Below are positions 7,174 to 16,756 of a DNA stretch of 64,000 bases, piece after piece. The notes beneath the pieces were generated by a model, which did no database searches, was not told the origin of the DNA, and worked only from the letters and a program-made list of their open reading frames with translations. The position numbers and the translations under genes were made by a program. Source of the stretch: Flavobacterium gelidicaeli (GTDB lineage Bacteria > Bacteroidota > Bacteroidia > Flavobacteriales > Flavobacteriaceae); assembly GCF_013294005.1 (NCBI RefSeq), contig NZ_JABSNK010000005.1:248001-312000 (forward strand), in the 5' to 3' direction. The stretch's first letter is position 1. Each line of letters opens with the position of its first letter.

Positions 7174-8442
7174 ATGAGATTACACAGAAATTTAGTTTAC
7201 ACTACTATAGATTCCTTAAATGCAATATTTAATGAAGGAGAATATGCCGATAAAGTAGTTGCAAGAGCTTTAAAAAAAGACAAACGTTGGGGAAGTTCTG
7301 ACAGAAAGTTTGTTGCCGAAACCATTTACGAAGTAGTAAGATGGAAACGTTTATATGCAGAAATTGCAGAAGTAAAAGAGCCATTTGACAGAGACAACAT
7401 CTGGAGAATGTTCTCTGTATGGGCAGTACTTAGAGGCTACCCTATTCCTGATTGGAGACAATTAGAAGGAACACCTGAAAGAAAAATAAAAGGCCGTTTT
7501 GACGAGCTTTCTAAAATAAGAACACTTAAAGAATCTATTCCTGACTGGATGGATGAAGTAGGTGTAAAAGAATTAGGAGAAAAAGTGTGGTCAAAAGAAA
7601 TCGCTGCACAAAACCAACCTGCAAAAGTTATTTTGAGAGTAAATACTTTAAAAACTACAAAAGCAGAATTAAGAGCAATCTTAATGGATTTAGACATTGA
7701 TACAGATGTTTTAGAAAACCAACCAGACGCATTAGTACTTAAAGAAAGAGCGAATGTATTTATGACAGATGCCTTTAAACAAGGTTTCTTTGAAGTTCAA
7801 GATGCCAACTCACAACTTGTTGCTGCTTACCTTGACGTAAAACCAGGTATGCGTGTAGTAGATACTTGTGCAGGTGCTGGAGGAAAAACACTTCATATTG
7901 CTGCTTTGATGGAAAACAAAGGACAGTTAATCGCTATGGATTTATATGAAAGTAAATTAAAGCAATTAAAGATAAGAGCAAAACGTGATGGTGCTTTCAA
8001 TATTGAATACCGAATTATTGATAGCACAAAAATAATCAAGAAGTTACACCAGAGAGCTGATCGTGTACTTATCGACGCACCTTGTAGTGGCCTTGGAGTT
8101 TTAAAAAGAAACCCAGATGCTAAATGGAAGTTACAACCTGAGTTTATTGACAATATTCGTAAAATACAGGCCGAAGTTTTAGAGAGCTATTCTAAAATTG
8201 TAAAACCAGGCGGGAAATTAGTTTATGCAACATGTTCAGTATTGCCATCTGAAAATCAAGATCAGATAGCTAAATTTTTAACTACAGATATTGGAAAAGA
8301 ATTTACTTTTATTAAAGATCAAAAAATTCTTGCTCATGAATCTGGTTTTGATGGATTCTACATGGCACTTTTAGAAAGAAAAGAAGAGGTAATAAAACCT
8401 AAAGAAGTGAAAGCTGTAAAAGAAATAAAAAAAGAAGAGTAA
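7174..8442 (+). CDS. RsmB/NOP2-family RNA (cytosine-5) methyltransferase
   Basis: A cytoplasmic SAM-dependent methyltransferase of the RsmB/Nol1/Nop2/Sun family, which makes m5C in rRNA or tRNA. Motif I is DTCAGAGGKT (about 229-238). Motif IV DAPCSGLG contains Cys304, which by family knowledge releases the product. Motif VI ATCS contains Cys354, the nucleophile that attacks C6 of cytosine. The N-terminal 150 residues resemble the RNA-binding region of RsmB, although shorter than the NusB-like domain of E. coli RsmB. The last 30 residues are a Lys/Glu-rich tail. Whether the target is 16S C967 or another site cannot be told from the sequence, so no symbol is given. Confidence 0.88.
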   Translation: MRLHRNLVYTTIDSLNAIFNEGEYADKVVARALKKDKRWGSSDRKFVAETIYEVVRWKRLYAEIAEVKEPFDRDNIWRMFSVWAVLRGYPIPDWRQLEGTPERKIKGRFDELSKIRTLKESIPDWMDEVGVKELGEKVWSKEIAAQNQPAKVILRVNTLKTTKAELRAILMDLDIDTDVLENQPDALVLKERANVFMTDAFKQGFFEVQDANSQLVAAYLDVKPGMRVVDTCAGAGGKTLHIAALMENKGQLIAMDLYESKLKQLKIRAKRDGAFNIEYRIIDSTKIIKKLHQRADRVLIDAPCSGLGVLKRNPDAKWKLQPEFIDNIRKIQAEVLESYSKIVKPGGKLVYATCSVLPSENQDQIAKFLTTDIGKEFTFIKDQKILAHESGFDGFYMALLERKEEVIKPKEVKAVKEIKKEE

Positions 8443-8469
8443 GAACATAGCGTTACTACCAAATAGTTA

Positions 8470-8517
8470 AAAAAAAATCCTCGAAATAGTTTATACTACT
8501 TTCGAGGATTTTTTTTG
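8470..8517. terminator. bidirectional terminator between methyltransferase and rho
   Basis: A long stem (AATCCTCGAAA with TTTCGAGGATT plus partly paired inner bases) is flanked by an A run on the left and a T run on the right, so it can end transcripts from both convergent genes. Confidence 0.9.
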
Positions 8518-8564
8518 TTAGAAAATAAACGAATCTATGTTCCTTATTCTATTTTATTCTTAAT

Positions 8565-10298
8565 CTAATCGTTCATTGAGATTAAAAACTCTTCATTATT
8601 TCTTGTTTTTCTAAAACGATCGTTTATAAAACTCATTGCCTCAACAGGATTCATATCGGCAAGGTATTTTCTCATAATCCACATTCTGTGTAGCGTATTT
8701 TCATCTAATAATAAATCATCACGACGCGTACTAGAAGAAGTTAAATCAATAGCTGGAAAAATACGTTTGTTAGCAATTTTTCTATCTAATTGTAACTCCA
8801 TGTTTCCAGTTCCTTTGAATTCCTCAAAGATAACTTCATCCATTTTAGAACCCGTTTCAGTTAACGCTGTAGCAATAATACTTAACGAACCTCCATTTTC
8901 TACATTACGAGCAGCTCCAAAGAAACGTTTAGGTTTTTGCAATGCATTAGCATCTACTCCACCACTTAATACCTTTCCAGACGCTGGCTGTACTGTATTA
9001 TAAGCTCTAGCTAAACGTGTAATTGAGTCTAATAAAATCACAACATCATGACCACACTCTACTAAACGTTTTGCTTTTTCAAGAACAATGTTTGCAATTT
9101 TTACGTGTTCTTGTGGTTCTCTATCAAATGTAGAAGCAATTACCTCACCACGCACACTACGTTGCATATCTGTAACCTCCTCAGGACGCTCATCTATTAA
9201 TAAAACTAATAAATAAACTTCAGGGTGATTAGCTGCAATTGCGTTTGCAATTTCTTTCAACAACATGGTTTTACCCGTTTTTGGTTGTGCTACAATCATA
9301 CCACGTTGTCCTTTTCCTATTGGAGAAAACAAATCGATGATACGAGTTGAAATGGTGCTTTGTCTATCAGCAAGATTAAATTTTTCAGAAGGAAAGACAG
9401 GTGTTAGGTGTTCAAATGAAACACGATCACGAACAACTTGAGGATCGTGTCCGTTTATTTTCAAAACCTTAACTAAAGGAAAAAACTTCTCCCCTTCTTT
9501 TGGAGGACGCACTACACCTTTTACTGTATCCCCTGTTTTCAATCCAAATAAACGAATTTGAGACGTTGATAAATAAATATCATCTGGAGAAGCTAAATAA
9601 TTATAATCAGAAGAACGTAAGAAACCATAACCATCAGGCATCATTTCAAGAACTCCTTCACTTTCTATTATTCCGTCAAATTCAAAATCAGAATCCCTAA
9701 AATTATTCTTTTTGTTCTTGAAGTTTGGGTTTTGATTTTGTTTATTTAACTGATTTGGATTTATTTTTTTGGCAGGAGCAGCAGTTTCAGTTACTACAGT
9801 ATCAGTAGTTGGTGTATCTATTGCAACTTCTTTCTCATTGGCTGGTTCGTTAGACACCTCTTCTTTATTCTTTTTTAAAGCAATTTTTTTCTCATAAGCC
9901 GACTTACTAAATTTTACAATTTTGCCAACTTTTTTCTCAACTACTTTTTCTTCACTAGGTTCTTCAAGATCTAATTTTAGTTCCGTTTCCTTAACAACTT
10001 CAATATTATCTTGCCCCGCAGACTCAATAATTTTCTTGGCGCTAACTATTTTCGCTTTCGTTTTAGCCGCTAGAGGTTCATCTGTAGTGGTTATACGAGA
10101 TCTTTTTGGTTTTTCATCCAAAGCAACATCTTCCTTTTTACTCTCTGATGCTGTTTCAACATTGGTTTTTTGATAGTCTAAAATTTGACCAATTAAGATC
10201 TCCTTTTTAACACCATTAAACTTTATTGTTTTAGCTGCTTTAGCTATTTGTTGAAGCTCAGAAAGCTTCATTTCTTTTAATGCAGAAATATCAAACAT
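8565..10298 (-). CDS. rho: transcription termination factor Rho with long N-terminal insertion
   Basis: Rho is a hexameric RNA helicase that ends transcription of untranslated RNA. Residues 1-45 form the Rho N-terminal SAP-like helices. About 225-300 is the RNA-binding cold-shock fold ([11 protein letters not shown]). The ATPase core follows, with Walker A PKTGKT (Lys343, Thr344), Walker [14 protein letters not shown], and the Q-loop/R-loop region [10 protein letters not shown]. At 577 residues it is about 160 longer than E. coli Rho. The excess is a Lys/Glu/Ala/Asn-rich low-complexity segment at about 50-210 that should be disordered. Such an insertion is known in Bacteroides Rho, where it drives condensate formation. 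DUF4293 is divergent, as is common in Flavobacteria. Confidence 0.97.
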   Translation of the reverse strand: MFDISALKEMKLSELQQIAKAAKTIKFNGVKKEILIGQILDYQKTNVETASESKKEDVALDEKPKRSRITTTDEPLAAKTKAKIVSAKKIIESAGQDNIEVVKETELKLDLEEPSEEKVVEKKVGKIVKFSKSAYEKKIALKKNKEEVSNEPANEKEVAIDTPTTDTVVTETAAPAKKINPNQLNKQNQNPNFKNKKNNFRDSDFEFDGIIESEGVLEMMPDGYGFLRSSDYNYLASPDDIYLSTSQIRLFGLKTGDTVKGVVRPPKEGEKFFPLVKVLKINGHDPQVVRDRVSFEHLTPVFPSEKFNLADRQSTISTRIIDLFSPIGKGQRGMIVAQPKTGKTMLLKEIANAIAANHPEVYLLVLLIDERPEEVTDMQRSVRGEVIASTFDREPQEHVKIANIVLEKAKRLVECGHDVVILLDSITRLARAYNTVQPASGKVLSGGVDANALQKPKRFFGAARNVENGGSLSIIATALTETGSKMDEVIFEEFKGTGNMELQLDRKIANKRIFPAIDLTSSSTRRDDLLLDENTLHRMWIMRKYLADMNPVEAMSFINDRFRKTRNNEEFLISMND

Positions 10299-10456
10299 GA
10301 ATGTTCTTTGAATTTAATTAATTTGGAAATACTATAAAAGACTTGATAGCATTTTTTTTATTTTGAACTGACCGCAGTATGAAGTGCTTACGGTATTGTT
10401 ATGCAATAATACGAATAAAATTTAATGATACAATAGTATTTTTAAAAAAGAAAATA

Positions 10457-10464
10457 TATTTTTG
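10457..10464 (+). promoter_or_regulatory. TAttTTTG -7 element
   Basis: An exact TAnnTTTG match 17 bases before the DUF4293 start codon; no TTG is seen at the usual distance. Confidence 0.5.
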
Positions 10465-10481
10465 TAAAACAAATAAATAAA

Positions 10482-10895
10482 ATGATACAGAGATTACAAA
10501 CAGTATATTTAATACTTGCTTTTATTGCAACTGGAGTATTGCCCTTCGTTTTTCCTTTATGGAAATTAGACAATGGACATGATTTTTACTTTATGCTTAA
10601 TCAAGTTTACGCTGTGTTATTTGGTTTTAGTACTGCAATGACTGTGATTAGTATTGTTTCTTATAAAAAAAGACAACATCAATTTGTATTAGGCAGATTG
10701 AATATAATATTAAATTTAATTTTATTAGGATTATTTGTATATCGTTCACTAAATATATCTGGAGAAGCAGTTAATGTTTCTGAGAAAGGTATTGGGATGT
10801 TTCTACCTATTGTTGCTATCGTGTTATTAGTTTTAGCTAATAAGGCCATCAAAAAGGATGAAGATCTTGTAAAATCTGTGGATAGATTGAGATAA
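10482..10895 (+). CDS. DUF4293 family membrane protein
   Basis: A 137-residue protein with four hydrophobic segments (about 5-25, 42-60, 70-88 and 104-121) and a short charged tail, so a small integral inner-membrane protein. The opening MIQRLQTVYLILA and the gene position beside rho are typical of DUF4293 in Bacteroidota. Its function is unknown. It has its own -7 element and terminator and is transcribed away from rho. Confidence 0.85.
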   Translation: MIQRLQTVYLILAFIATGVLPFVFPLWKLDNGHDFYFMLNQVYAVLFGFSTAMTVISIVSYKKRQHQFVLGRLNIILNLILLGLFVYRSLNISGEAVNVSEKGIGMFLPIVAIVLLVLANKAIKKDEDLVKSVDRLR

Positions 10896-10925
10896 ACCTA
10901 TAAACTTAGTTTATTAGTGCGAAGG

Positions 10926-10957
10926 AAACCCGAATGTAATTATTCGGGTTTTTTTGT
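10926..10957 (+). terminator. rho-independent terminator
   Basis: AACCCGAAT pairs with ATTCGGGTT across a short loop, followed by seven T. Confidence 0.88.
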
Positions 10958-10982
10958 GGACTAAATTCAATTATAATAACTT

Positions 10983-11016
10983 TTGAGACGCTATTAACAT
11001 TTTTTTTATAAATTTG
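10983..11016 (+). promoter_or_regulatory. promoter of the NarL-type two-component operon
   Basis: TTG at 10983-10985 and TAAATTTG at 11009-11016 are 23 bases apart, within the flavobacterial TTG-N17-23-TAnnTTTG consensus. The start codon follows 19 bases after the -7 element. Confidence 0.7.
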
Positions 11017-11035
11017 GATTCAGTTAACTACAAAA

Positions 11036-11698
11036 ATGGAAGAAAAAATTCGGATTCACCTTGCTGACGATCATCAAGTACTTATTGACGGAATGAAAAC
11101 ACTACTGAATACAGTAGAAAACTTTGAGGTTGTAGGTTTTTCTTTAGATGGTAATACCATTTTTGAAGAAGTAACAAACAACAAATCTCATATTCTAGTT
11201 CTAGACATTAGTATGCCCAATAAAGATGGTATTGAAGTCATGAAGGAATTTAGCACTAAAGGCTTTCCTTGTAAAGTAATTGTGTTATCAAGCTATGATG
11301 ACTTAAAAATCATTAAGGAAGTTATGAAACTCGGTGCTAGTGGTTATCTAACAAAACAGTGCGCAGGTGAAAGTATTGTTGAAGCAATACAATTTGTGAA
11401 TAACGGACAAGAATATTTTTGTGATACTGTTAGAGAAAAAATATTCAATACCGCTACTAAAGACAACAGCAAACTTAACAAAAATAAGTCTAATGCACTT
11501 GCCTTGTTAACAGAACGTGAAATAGAAGTAATCACTTTAATTGCTCTAGAATATAGTGGTAAAGAAATCAGCGAACACTTGTTTATTAGTAGTAATACTG
11601 TTGAAACACACCGAAAGAATATTATGAAGAAACTAAAAGCTAAAAACACCATTAGCTTAGTTAAATACGCAATTAAAAATAAATTAATTAAATCCTAA
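11036..11698 (+). CDS. NarL/FixJ-family response regulator
   Basis: A 220-residue cytoplasmic DNA-binding regulator. The N-terminal receiver has the acidic pair Asp11-Asp12, phosphoacceptor Asp57 in VLDISMP, and the lysine in YLTKQ. The C-terminal LuxR-type helix-turn-helix starts at about 155 with LTEREIEVITLIA and has the recognition helix in SSNTVETHRKNIMKKL. It is the first gene of an operon with a NarX-like kinase 38 bases downstream, which is its likely partner. The target genes are unknown. Confidence 0.93.
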   Translation: MEEKIRIHLADDHQVLIDGMKTLLNTVENFEVVGFSLDGNTIFEEVTNNKSHILVLDISMPNKDGIEVMKEFSTKGFPCKVIVLSSYDDLKIIKEVMKLGASGYLTKQCAGESIVEAIQFVNNGQEYFCDTVREKIFNTATKDNSKLNKNKSNALALLTEREIEVITLIALEYSGKEISEHLFISSNTVETHRKNIMKKLKAKNTISLVKYAIKNKLIKS

Positions 11699-11736
11699 AA
11701 GCCTAATTCATTTTTACGCTATCAACTGCCGTTTTT

Positions 11737-13437
11737 ATGTTTCAAAAAAAAAACTTCATACTCTTATTACTTCTACTCTCATTATCATTTAGCAACACTA
11801 TTGCCTCTCAAGTCCCCGCAGATGCGAATATAGAGATCCGAAAACTAGCCAATCAAGCTACGGAATTGATGATAAACGAGAAATATGAGAAATCATTAGT
11901 CGTATCTCGAATAGCTTTAACAAAAGCAATCAACATTAATGATGATTTATTGATTGCTAGATGCTACAACATTATTGCGGCTAACTTTGATGGAATAGCC
12001 GAATTTGAAAAAGCGTATTTTTATTATAAAAAAGGACTAATTTATGCTGATAGAACTGATGATGACGAGTTAAAAAACTGGCTTTACAATAACTTAGGAA
12101 ACATATATTGTTTTGATAAAAAAGAATATGATACCGGAATTTATTATTATAAAAAATCTCTTGAATATAGTACTAAAATAGGAGATTCGGCACAGTTGGT
12201 TTTCACCAATTTAAACATTGCTTGGGCATATTTTGATATAGGAAACTACGAAAAAGGATACCCATATCTGCAGTACATCAATAAATACCATAGTAAATAT
12301 GGAGACCAAACTACCGTTGTAGCTCTAAACATGCTTAACGGAATGTATTACAGCCATCAAAATAATAACCTAAAAGCAACTAACTATTTTGAGAAAGCCA
12401 TAAAATTAGGTATAGCAGAAGATGAAAAATCAGATCTATCTTTTTCTTATCAAGAATACTCGCGTTTTTTATTAAAAAATGGTGATTATAAAAACGCTTA
12501 CATCAATTTATGTAAATACAACTCTTTAACCACGGAAATAAACAACGAAGAAAAGGTTAAGAAGGCAAATATTGCTGGTATAAACTTAGAAATAGATGAA
12601 TATAAGAGAGAGATAGACGACATTGAAGACAAGTACAAAACAAAAGAACAGGTACTGATAGAGAAACAGTCTAAAAACAAACGAATTAGTACAATTATCA
12701 TTGCCTTACTGCTTTTTATCATTATCATTTTTTACTTTTTTACTCAAAATATTCGACTAAAACAGAAAAACAAACTAAAAGACGTACAAACAAAAATTCA
12801 AGAAAACATTTACAACGCCTCTGTAAACGGACAAGAGATTGAAAGAAAAAAAATAGCCGCTTTTTTACATGATGACATAAGTGCAATATTATCATCAGCA
12901 GGACTACACTTGAGTGTTTTTACGTCAAAAAATGCAATTACATCCGAAGAGATTACTAAAACCCGAAGTTTACTAAAGGAAGCTCACGATAAAGTACGTG
13001 ATTTATCACACCAACTTATTCCCTCTCTTTTAGCGCGTTTTGGACTTTACTTTTCACTGAAAGATTTGTGCGAAAAAAACTCAAATTCGGTTATACAGTT
13101 TAAGTATTCTAGTTCAGTTGACGACAAAACACGTTATAAAGACGCATTCGAAATGAAAATGTATTTCATTATAGCTGAGCTGTTTAATAATATAATCAAA
13201 CACAGTGAAGCAACACTCGCACAAATCAATATTGAAGAGAAAGAAGGAAAACTAATTATTCATATTGAAGATAACGGAAAAGGATTTAACAATGTCAAAT
13301 TTAATTCGAAAGATGGTTTTGGTTTAAACCAAATTCGTGCTCGTATCAATAATATTCACGGAGAAATAAAAATTATCTCTAGTGAAAATAACGGTACTAA
13401 AATCAAGATTAAAACGCCTATTATTTACAAATCGTAA
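11737..13437 (+). CDS. TPR-containing NarX-type sensor histidine kinase
   Basis: A signal peptide or first hydrophobic segment (about 5-24) is followed by about 240 residues of helical TPR-like repeats (AYFYYKKGLIYA, GIYYYKKSLEY). A coiled segment comes next, then one membrane helix (about 326-343), a HisKA_3 domain with His378 in FLHDDIS, and a HATPase_c domain with NNIIKHSE and DNGKGF. The sensor would sit in the periplasm and the kinase in the cytoplasm. TPR-sensor kinases paired with NarL regulators are common in Bacteroidota. The partner is the regulator immediately upstream. The stop directly abuts the stop of the convergent phosphoesterase gene with no base between. Confidence 0.92.
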   Translation: MFQKKNFILLLLLLSLSFSNTIASQVPADANIEIRKLANQATELMINEKYEKSLVVSRIALTKAININDDLLIARCYNIIAANFDGIAEFEKAYFYYKKGLIYADRTDDDELKNWLYNNLGNIYCFDKKEYDTGIYYYKKSLEYSTKIGDSAQLVFTNLNIAWAYFDIGNYEKGYPYLQYINKYHSKYGDQTTVVALNMLNGMYYSHQNNNLKATNYFEKAIKLGIAEDEKSDLSFSYQEYSRFLLKNGDYKNAYINLCKYNSLTTEINNEEKVKKANIAGINLEIDEYKREIDDIEDKYKTKEQVLIEKQSKNKRISTIIIALLLFIIIIFYFFTQNIRLKQKNKLKDVQTKIQENIYNASVNGQEIERKKIAAFLHDDISAILSSAGLHLSVFTSKNAITSEEITKTRSLLKEAHDKVRDLSHQLIPSLLARFGLYFSLKDLCEKNSNSVIQFKYSSSVDDKTRYKDAFEMKMYFIIAELFNNIIKHSEATLAQINIEEKEGKLIIHIEDNGKGFNNVKFNSKDGFGLNQIRARINNIHGEIKIISSENNGTKIKIKTPIIYKS

Positions 13438-13935
13438 CTAGGCACGTTTTTCGATTTCGATAATTTCTAATTCTTTTATAGCCTCACCATCAATTACAAA
13501 CCGAAGCATGGTGCGCACTTGATGAAAACCACTTTTACCACAAGCACCCGGATTCATGTGTAGCAAATTATTTTTTTTATCAAATATCACTTTCAAAATA
13601 TGAGAATGTCCACAAATAAATAATTTAGGTGGGTTCGATGCTATTTCGTTTTTAATATTAGGACTATACTTGCCTGGATAACCTCCTATATGCGTAATCC
13701 ACACATCAACACCTTCACACATAAAGCGGTTGTGTAACGGGAATTCTAATCTTGCTTTATCATCATCTATGTTTCCATAAACCCCTCGTAATGGTTTTAG
13801 TTTTTTAATAGTATCAGTAACTGATAAATCTCCTATATCACCTGCATGCCAAACCTCGTCAGCTTGTGCTACATACTTTAAAATAGTGTCGTCAATGTGG
13901 CTATGCGTATCCGAAAGCAGCAGTATTTTTTTCAT
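13438..13935 (-). CDS. YfcE/MJ0936-type metallophosphoesterase
   Basis: A 165-residue cytoplasmic phosphodiesterase of the calcineurin-like superfamily. The metal-binding motifs are all visible: SDTHS near residue 8, HAGDIGD at about 30, GNIDD at about 54, and GHSH at about 108 followed by NPGACG. Family members hydrolyse phosphodiesters with Mn2+ or similar ions; the natural substrate is generally not known. It is convergent with the sensor kinase (zero spacing) and divergent from truA, sharing an intergenic region with two opposed promoters. Confidence 0.9.
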   Translation of the reverse strand: MKKILLLSDTHSHIDDTILKYVAQADEVWHAGDIGDLSVTDTIKKLKPLRGVYGNIDDDKARLEFPLHNRFMCEGVDVWITHIGGYPGKYSPNIKNEIASNPPKLFICGHSHILKVIFDKKNNLLHMNPGACGKSGFHQVRTMLRFVIDGEAIKELEIIEIEKRA

Positions 13936-13967
13936 TCTAGTAACTTACTATTATAATTTAAAGAACA

Positions 13968-13999
13968 CAAAGGTACTTTGTTTACTTAATAAAAATCAA
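13968..13999 (-). promoter_or_regulatory. promoter of the phosphoesterase gene
   Basis: On the minus strand TTG (13997-13999) and TACCTTTG (13968-13975) are 21 bases apart, a good match to TTG-N17-23-TAnnTTTG. The start codon lies 32 bases downstream. Confidence 0.7.
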
Positions 14000-14051
14000 A
14001 ACTTGCCATCATAACTTACACATTTAACCTTTTCTCAACATAAAAACTTTG

Positions 14052-14059
14052 TACCTTTG
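14052..14059 (+). promoter_or_regulatory. TAccTTTG -7 element of truA
   Basis: An exact TAnnTTTG match about 30 bases before the TTG start of truA, divergent from the phosphoesterase promoter. Confidence 0.6.
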
Positions 14060-14088
14060 TTCTTTTAAAAATTTGCGAATCTATTATC

Positions 14089-14826
14089 TTGAGATATTTT
14101 ATAAAATTAGCTTACAACGGAACCCTTTATCACGGTTGGCAATACCAGCCTAACGCATCTTCGATTCAGGAAACTTTAAACAAAGCCTTATCTGTATTAC
14201 TAAATTCTGCCATAGCAATTATGGGAGCAGGCCGTACTGATACTGGTGTTCATGCAAAGTTAATGTATGCTCATTTTGATTTTGAGAGTCCGCTTGATGT
14301 TCAAAAATTAGTACACAAGCTTAATGCTTACCTGCCTAAAGACATTGTTATCTATGATTTAATTCATGTTCATGATGCTGCGCATTGTCGTTTTGATGCA
14401 ATACAACGAACATACGAATACCATATCAATGTTTTTAAAGATGCTTTTTTACAAGAGCAGAGTTGGTATTTTCATCAAAAACTAGATATAGAATTAATGA
14501 ATGCAGCTGCAAATAAATTATTGAGCCATTCTGATTTTCAGTGTTTTTCAAAAGTTAATACAGATGTTAATACTTTTGATTGTACTATTTATGAAGCTAG
14601 CTGGAAACAAGAAAACAACAAATTAATATTTACAATATCAGCAAATCGTTTTTTAAGAAATATGGTACGCGCTATTGTAGGCACACTTGTTAACATAGGT
14701 TTACACAAAATTACATTAGATGATTTTGAAGCAATTATTATTAGTAAAAATAGAGACAAAGCGGGATTTTCAGTACCTGCTCATGGTTTGTATCTAACTG
14801 AGATTGATTATGATTATATTAATTAG
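14089..14826 (+). CDS. truA: tRNA pseudouridine(38-40) synthase TruA
   Basis: A full-length (245 aa) TruA, which isomerises uridines 38-40 in the tRNA anticodon arm. The catalytic aspartate is Asp51 in GAGRTDTGVHA. RYFIKLAYNGTLYHGWQ at the N-terminus and RFLRNMVRAIVGTL near residue 190 are family signatures. The start is a TTG codon at 14089: the conserved N-terminus begins immediately after it, and no ATG or GTG sits in frame nearby, so the rare start is needed. It has its own promoter. The structured element at 14885 follows. Confidence 0.95.
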   Translation: MRYFIKLAYNGTLYHGWQYQPNASSIQETLNKALSVLLNSAIAIMGAGRTDTGVHAKLMYAHFDFESPLDVQKLVHKLNAYLPKDIVIYDLIHVHDAAHCRFDAIQRTYEYHINVFKDAFLQEQSWYFHQKLDIELMNAAANKLLSHSDFQCFSKVNTDVNTFDCTIYEASWKQENNKLIFTISANRFLRNMVRAIVGTLVNIGLHKITLDDFEAIIISKNRDKAGFSVPAHGLYLTEIDYDYIN

Positions 14827-14884
14827 TATTAAAAAGAAGGATATTTAATTATAAATCTTAATATTCTAAAAACAAATACATCCA

Positions 14885-14966
14885 TAGCCCTGATGGCAAT
14901 GGAAATCCTTAAGCGCCAGTGTTTGGCGGTTAAGATTGTAATGAACAGCAGGATTAAGCTCCTGAA
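14885..14966 (+). ncRNA. structured repeated element, copy 2 (Flavo-1-like)
   Basis: It contains TAGCCCTGATGG, TGGAAATCC, a strong hairpin (14908-14917 with 14925-14934, one mismatch, 7-base loop), an enclosing helix GCAAT (14896-14900) with ATTGT (14935-14939), and a 3' CAGGA...TCCTG pair. The block order matches the element at 1735-1817. The enclosing helix has different bases in the two copies but remains paired. It lies 58 bases after truA and about 30 bases before the ABC exporter start, so it could be in that gene's leader or a free-standing RNA. Resemblance to Flavo-1 is from memory. Confidence 0.6.
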
Positions 14967-14995
14967 AAAACTGAACTAAATTCAGCCTAAAAAAA

Positions 14996-16756
14996 ATGAA
15001 AGCAAAAGCATTTGACACTCGTTTATTTAAACGAATATTACAATATACAAAGCCGTATCAATGGCGTTTTAATGGCGTTATCATATTTGCAATTTCACTA
15101 TCGATATTTGCAGCACTTCGCCCCTATTTATTAAAGCAAACCGTTGACGGATACATTCAAACAGAGGATGCAAAAGGACTTTTATTTTACATCACCTTGA
15201 TGGGAATTGTACTTTTATGTGAGGTTTTCTCGCAGTTTTACTTTGTTTATTGGGCAAACTGGCTGGGACAAGATATTGTAAAAGACATCAGAATTAAATT
15301 ATTCAAACACATTTTGAGTTTTAGAATGAAGTATTTTGATTTAGTTCCCGTAGGGCAACTAGTAACGCGATCAGTGTCTGACATTGAGTCGATTGCACGT
15401 ATTTTTAGCCAAGGATTATTTATGATCATTAGTGACTTAATGAAAATGCTAGTGGTGCTTATTTTTATGTTCTACATGAACTGGAAACTGACTTGGATTG
15501 TTATTGTGGCTATGCCAATATTAGTTTTTATCACTCGAATTTTTCAGCGTAAAATGCAAGTTGCTTTTGAAGAGGTTAGAAACCAAATTGCCAATATGAA
15601 CTCCTTTGTACAAGAGCGCGTTACGGGAATGAAAATTGTGCAATTGTTTAACCGTGAAAATATCGAAGCCGATAAATTCATGGAAATCAATAACAAACAT
15701 AAAAAAGCCTGGATAAAAACCATTTTATACAACTCAATATTTTTTCCTATTGCTGACATAATTTCGTCATTAACTTTAGGTTTTATTGTGCTTTATGGCG
15801 GAATAAAGATTTTGAATGGTGATACATTTACGACTTTTGGTGATTTGTTTTCATACACCATGTTTATTGGAATGCTGTTTAACCCATTACGCCAAATTGC
15901 TGACAAATTTAATGAAATGCAATTGGGAATGATTGCTGCAAATCGCGTATTTGACATTATTGATACTAAAGATCAAACACAAGATACAGGAACTCTAGAA
16001 GCACCTATTTTTGACGGAAATATTAGTTTTAAAGATGTTCATTTTAGCTATATTCCAGATGAAGAAGTCATTAAAGGAATCGATTTAGAAGTAAAAGCGG
16101 GACAAACGGTAGCAATCGTTGGTTCGACAGGCGCTGGAAAATCGACGATTATCAATTTATTAAATCGCTTTTACGAAATCAATAGCGGAACCATTTTTAT
16201 TGACGGTCATAATATTGAAAATTATACTTTAGGATCTTTGCGTAAGCAAATTGCTGTAGTCTTGCAAGATGTATTTCTATTCGCTGATACTATTTACAAC
16301 AATATCACACTCCATAATCCTGAAATTACTAGAGACGATGTTTTGGCTGCTGCCAAAGAAATAGGCGTTCACGATTTTATCATGAATTTGCCTGATAACT
16401 ATGATTTTGATGTAAAAGAGCGTGGGGTGATGTTATCATCAGGCCAACGCCAATTGATTGCTTTTTTAAGAGCTTATGTAAGTAACCCAAGTATTTTAAT
16501 TCTAGATGAAGCTACATCGTCAATTGATACCTATTCTGAAGAATTAATTCAACGTGCCACCGAAACTATTACGCAAGGAAGAACCTCTATTGTAATTGCG
16601 CATAGATTGGCAACGATCATAAATGCTGATAAAATTGTAGTGATGGATAAAGGTTTAATTGTAGAACAAGGAACACACCAAGAGTTAGTAAATAAAGAAT
16701 CCGGATACTATAAAAATTTATATGACTCGCAGTTTAGCGTTACGAAGCCGAATTAA
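14996..16756 (+). CDS. ABC exporter, fused permease and ATPase (MsbA-like)
   Basis: A 586-residue half-transporter that should act as a homodimer or heterodimer in the inner membrane. About six transmembrane helices fill residues 20-310. The nucleotide-binding domain has Walker A GSTGAGKST (Lys382), the signature LSSGQRQL, Walker B ILILDEAT and switch His in IAHRLAT. Members export lipids, peptides or drugs; the substrate cannot be assigned from sequence, although MsbA-type lipid flipping is possible. Its 3' end overlaps the convergent response-regulator gene by 17 bases. Confidence 0.9.
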   Translation: MKAKAFDTRLFKRILQYTKPYQWRFNGVIIFAISLSIFAALRPYLLKQTVDGYIQTEDAKGLLFYITLMGIVLLCEVFSQFYFVYWANWLGQDIVKDIRIKLFKHILSFRMKYFDLVPVGQLVTRSVSDIESIARIFSQGLFMIISDLMKMLVVLIFMFYMNWKLTWIVIVAMPILVFITRIFQRKMQVAFEEVRNQIANMNSFVQERVTGMKIVQLFNRENIEADKFMEINNKHKKAWIKTILYNSIFFPIADIISSLTLGFIVLYGGIKILNGDTFTTFGDLFSYTMFIGMLFNPLRQIADKFNEMQLGMIAANRVFDIIDTKDQTQDTGTLEAPIFDGNISFKDVHFSYIPDEEVIKGIDLEVKAGQTVAIVGSTGAGKSTIINLLNRFYEINSGTIFIDGHNIENYTLGSLRKQIAVVLQDVFLFADTIYNNITLHNPEITRDDVLAAAKEIGVHDFIMNLPDNYDFDVKERGVMLSSGQRQLIAFLRAYVSNPSILILDEATSSIDTYSEELIQRATETITQGRTSIVIAHRLATIINADKIVVMDKGLIVEQGTHQELVNKESGYYKNLYDSQFSVTKPN

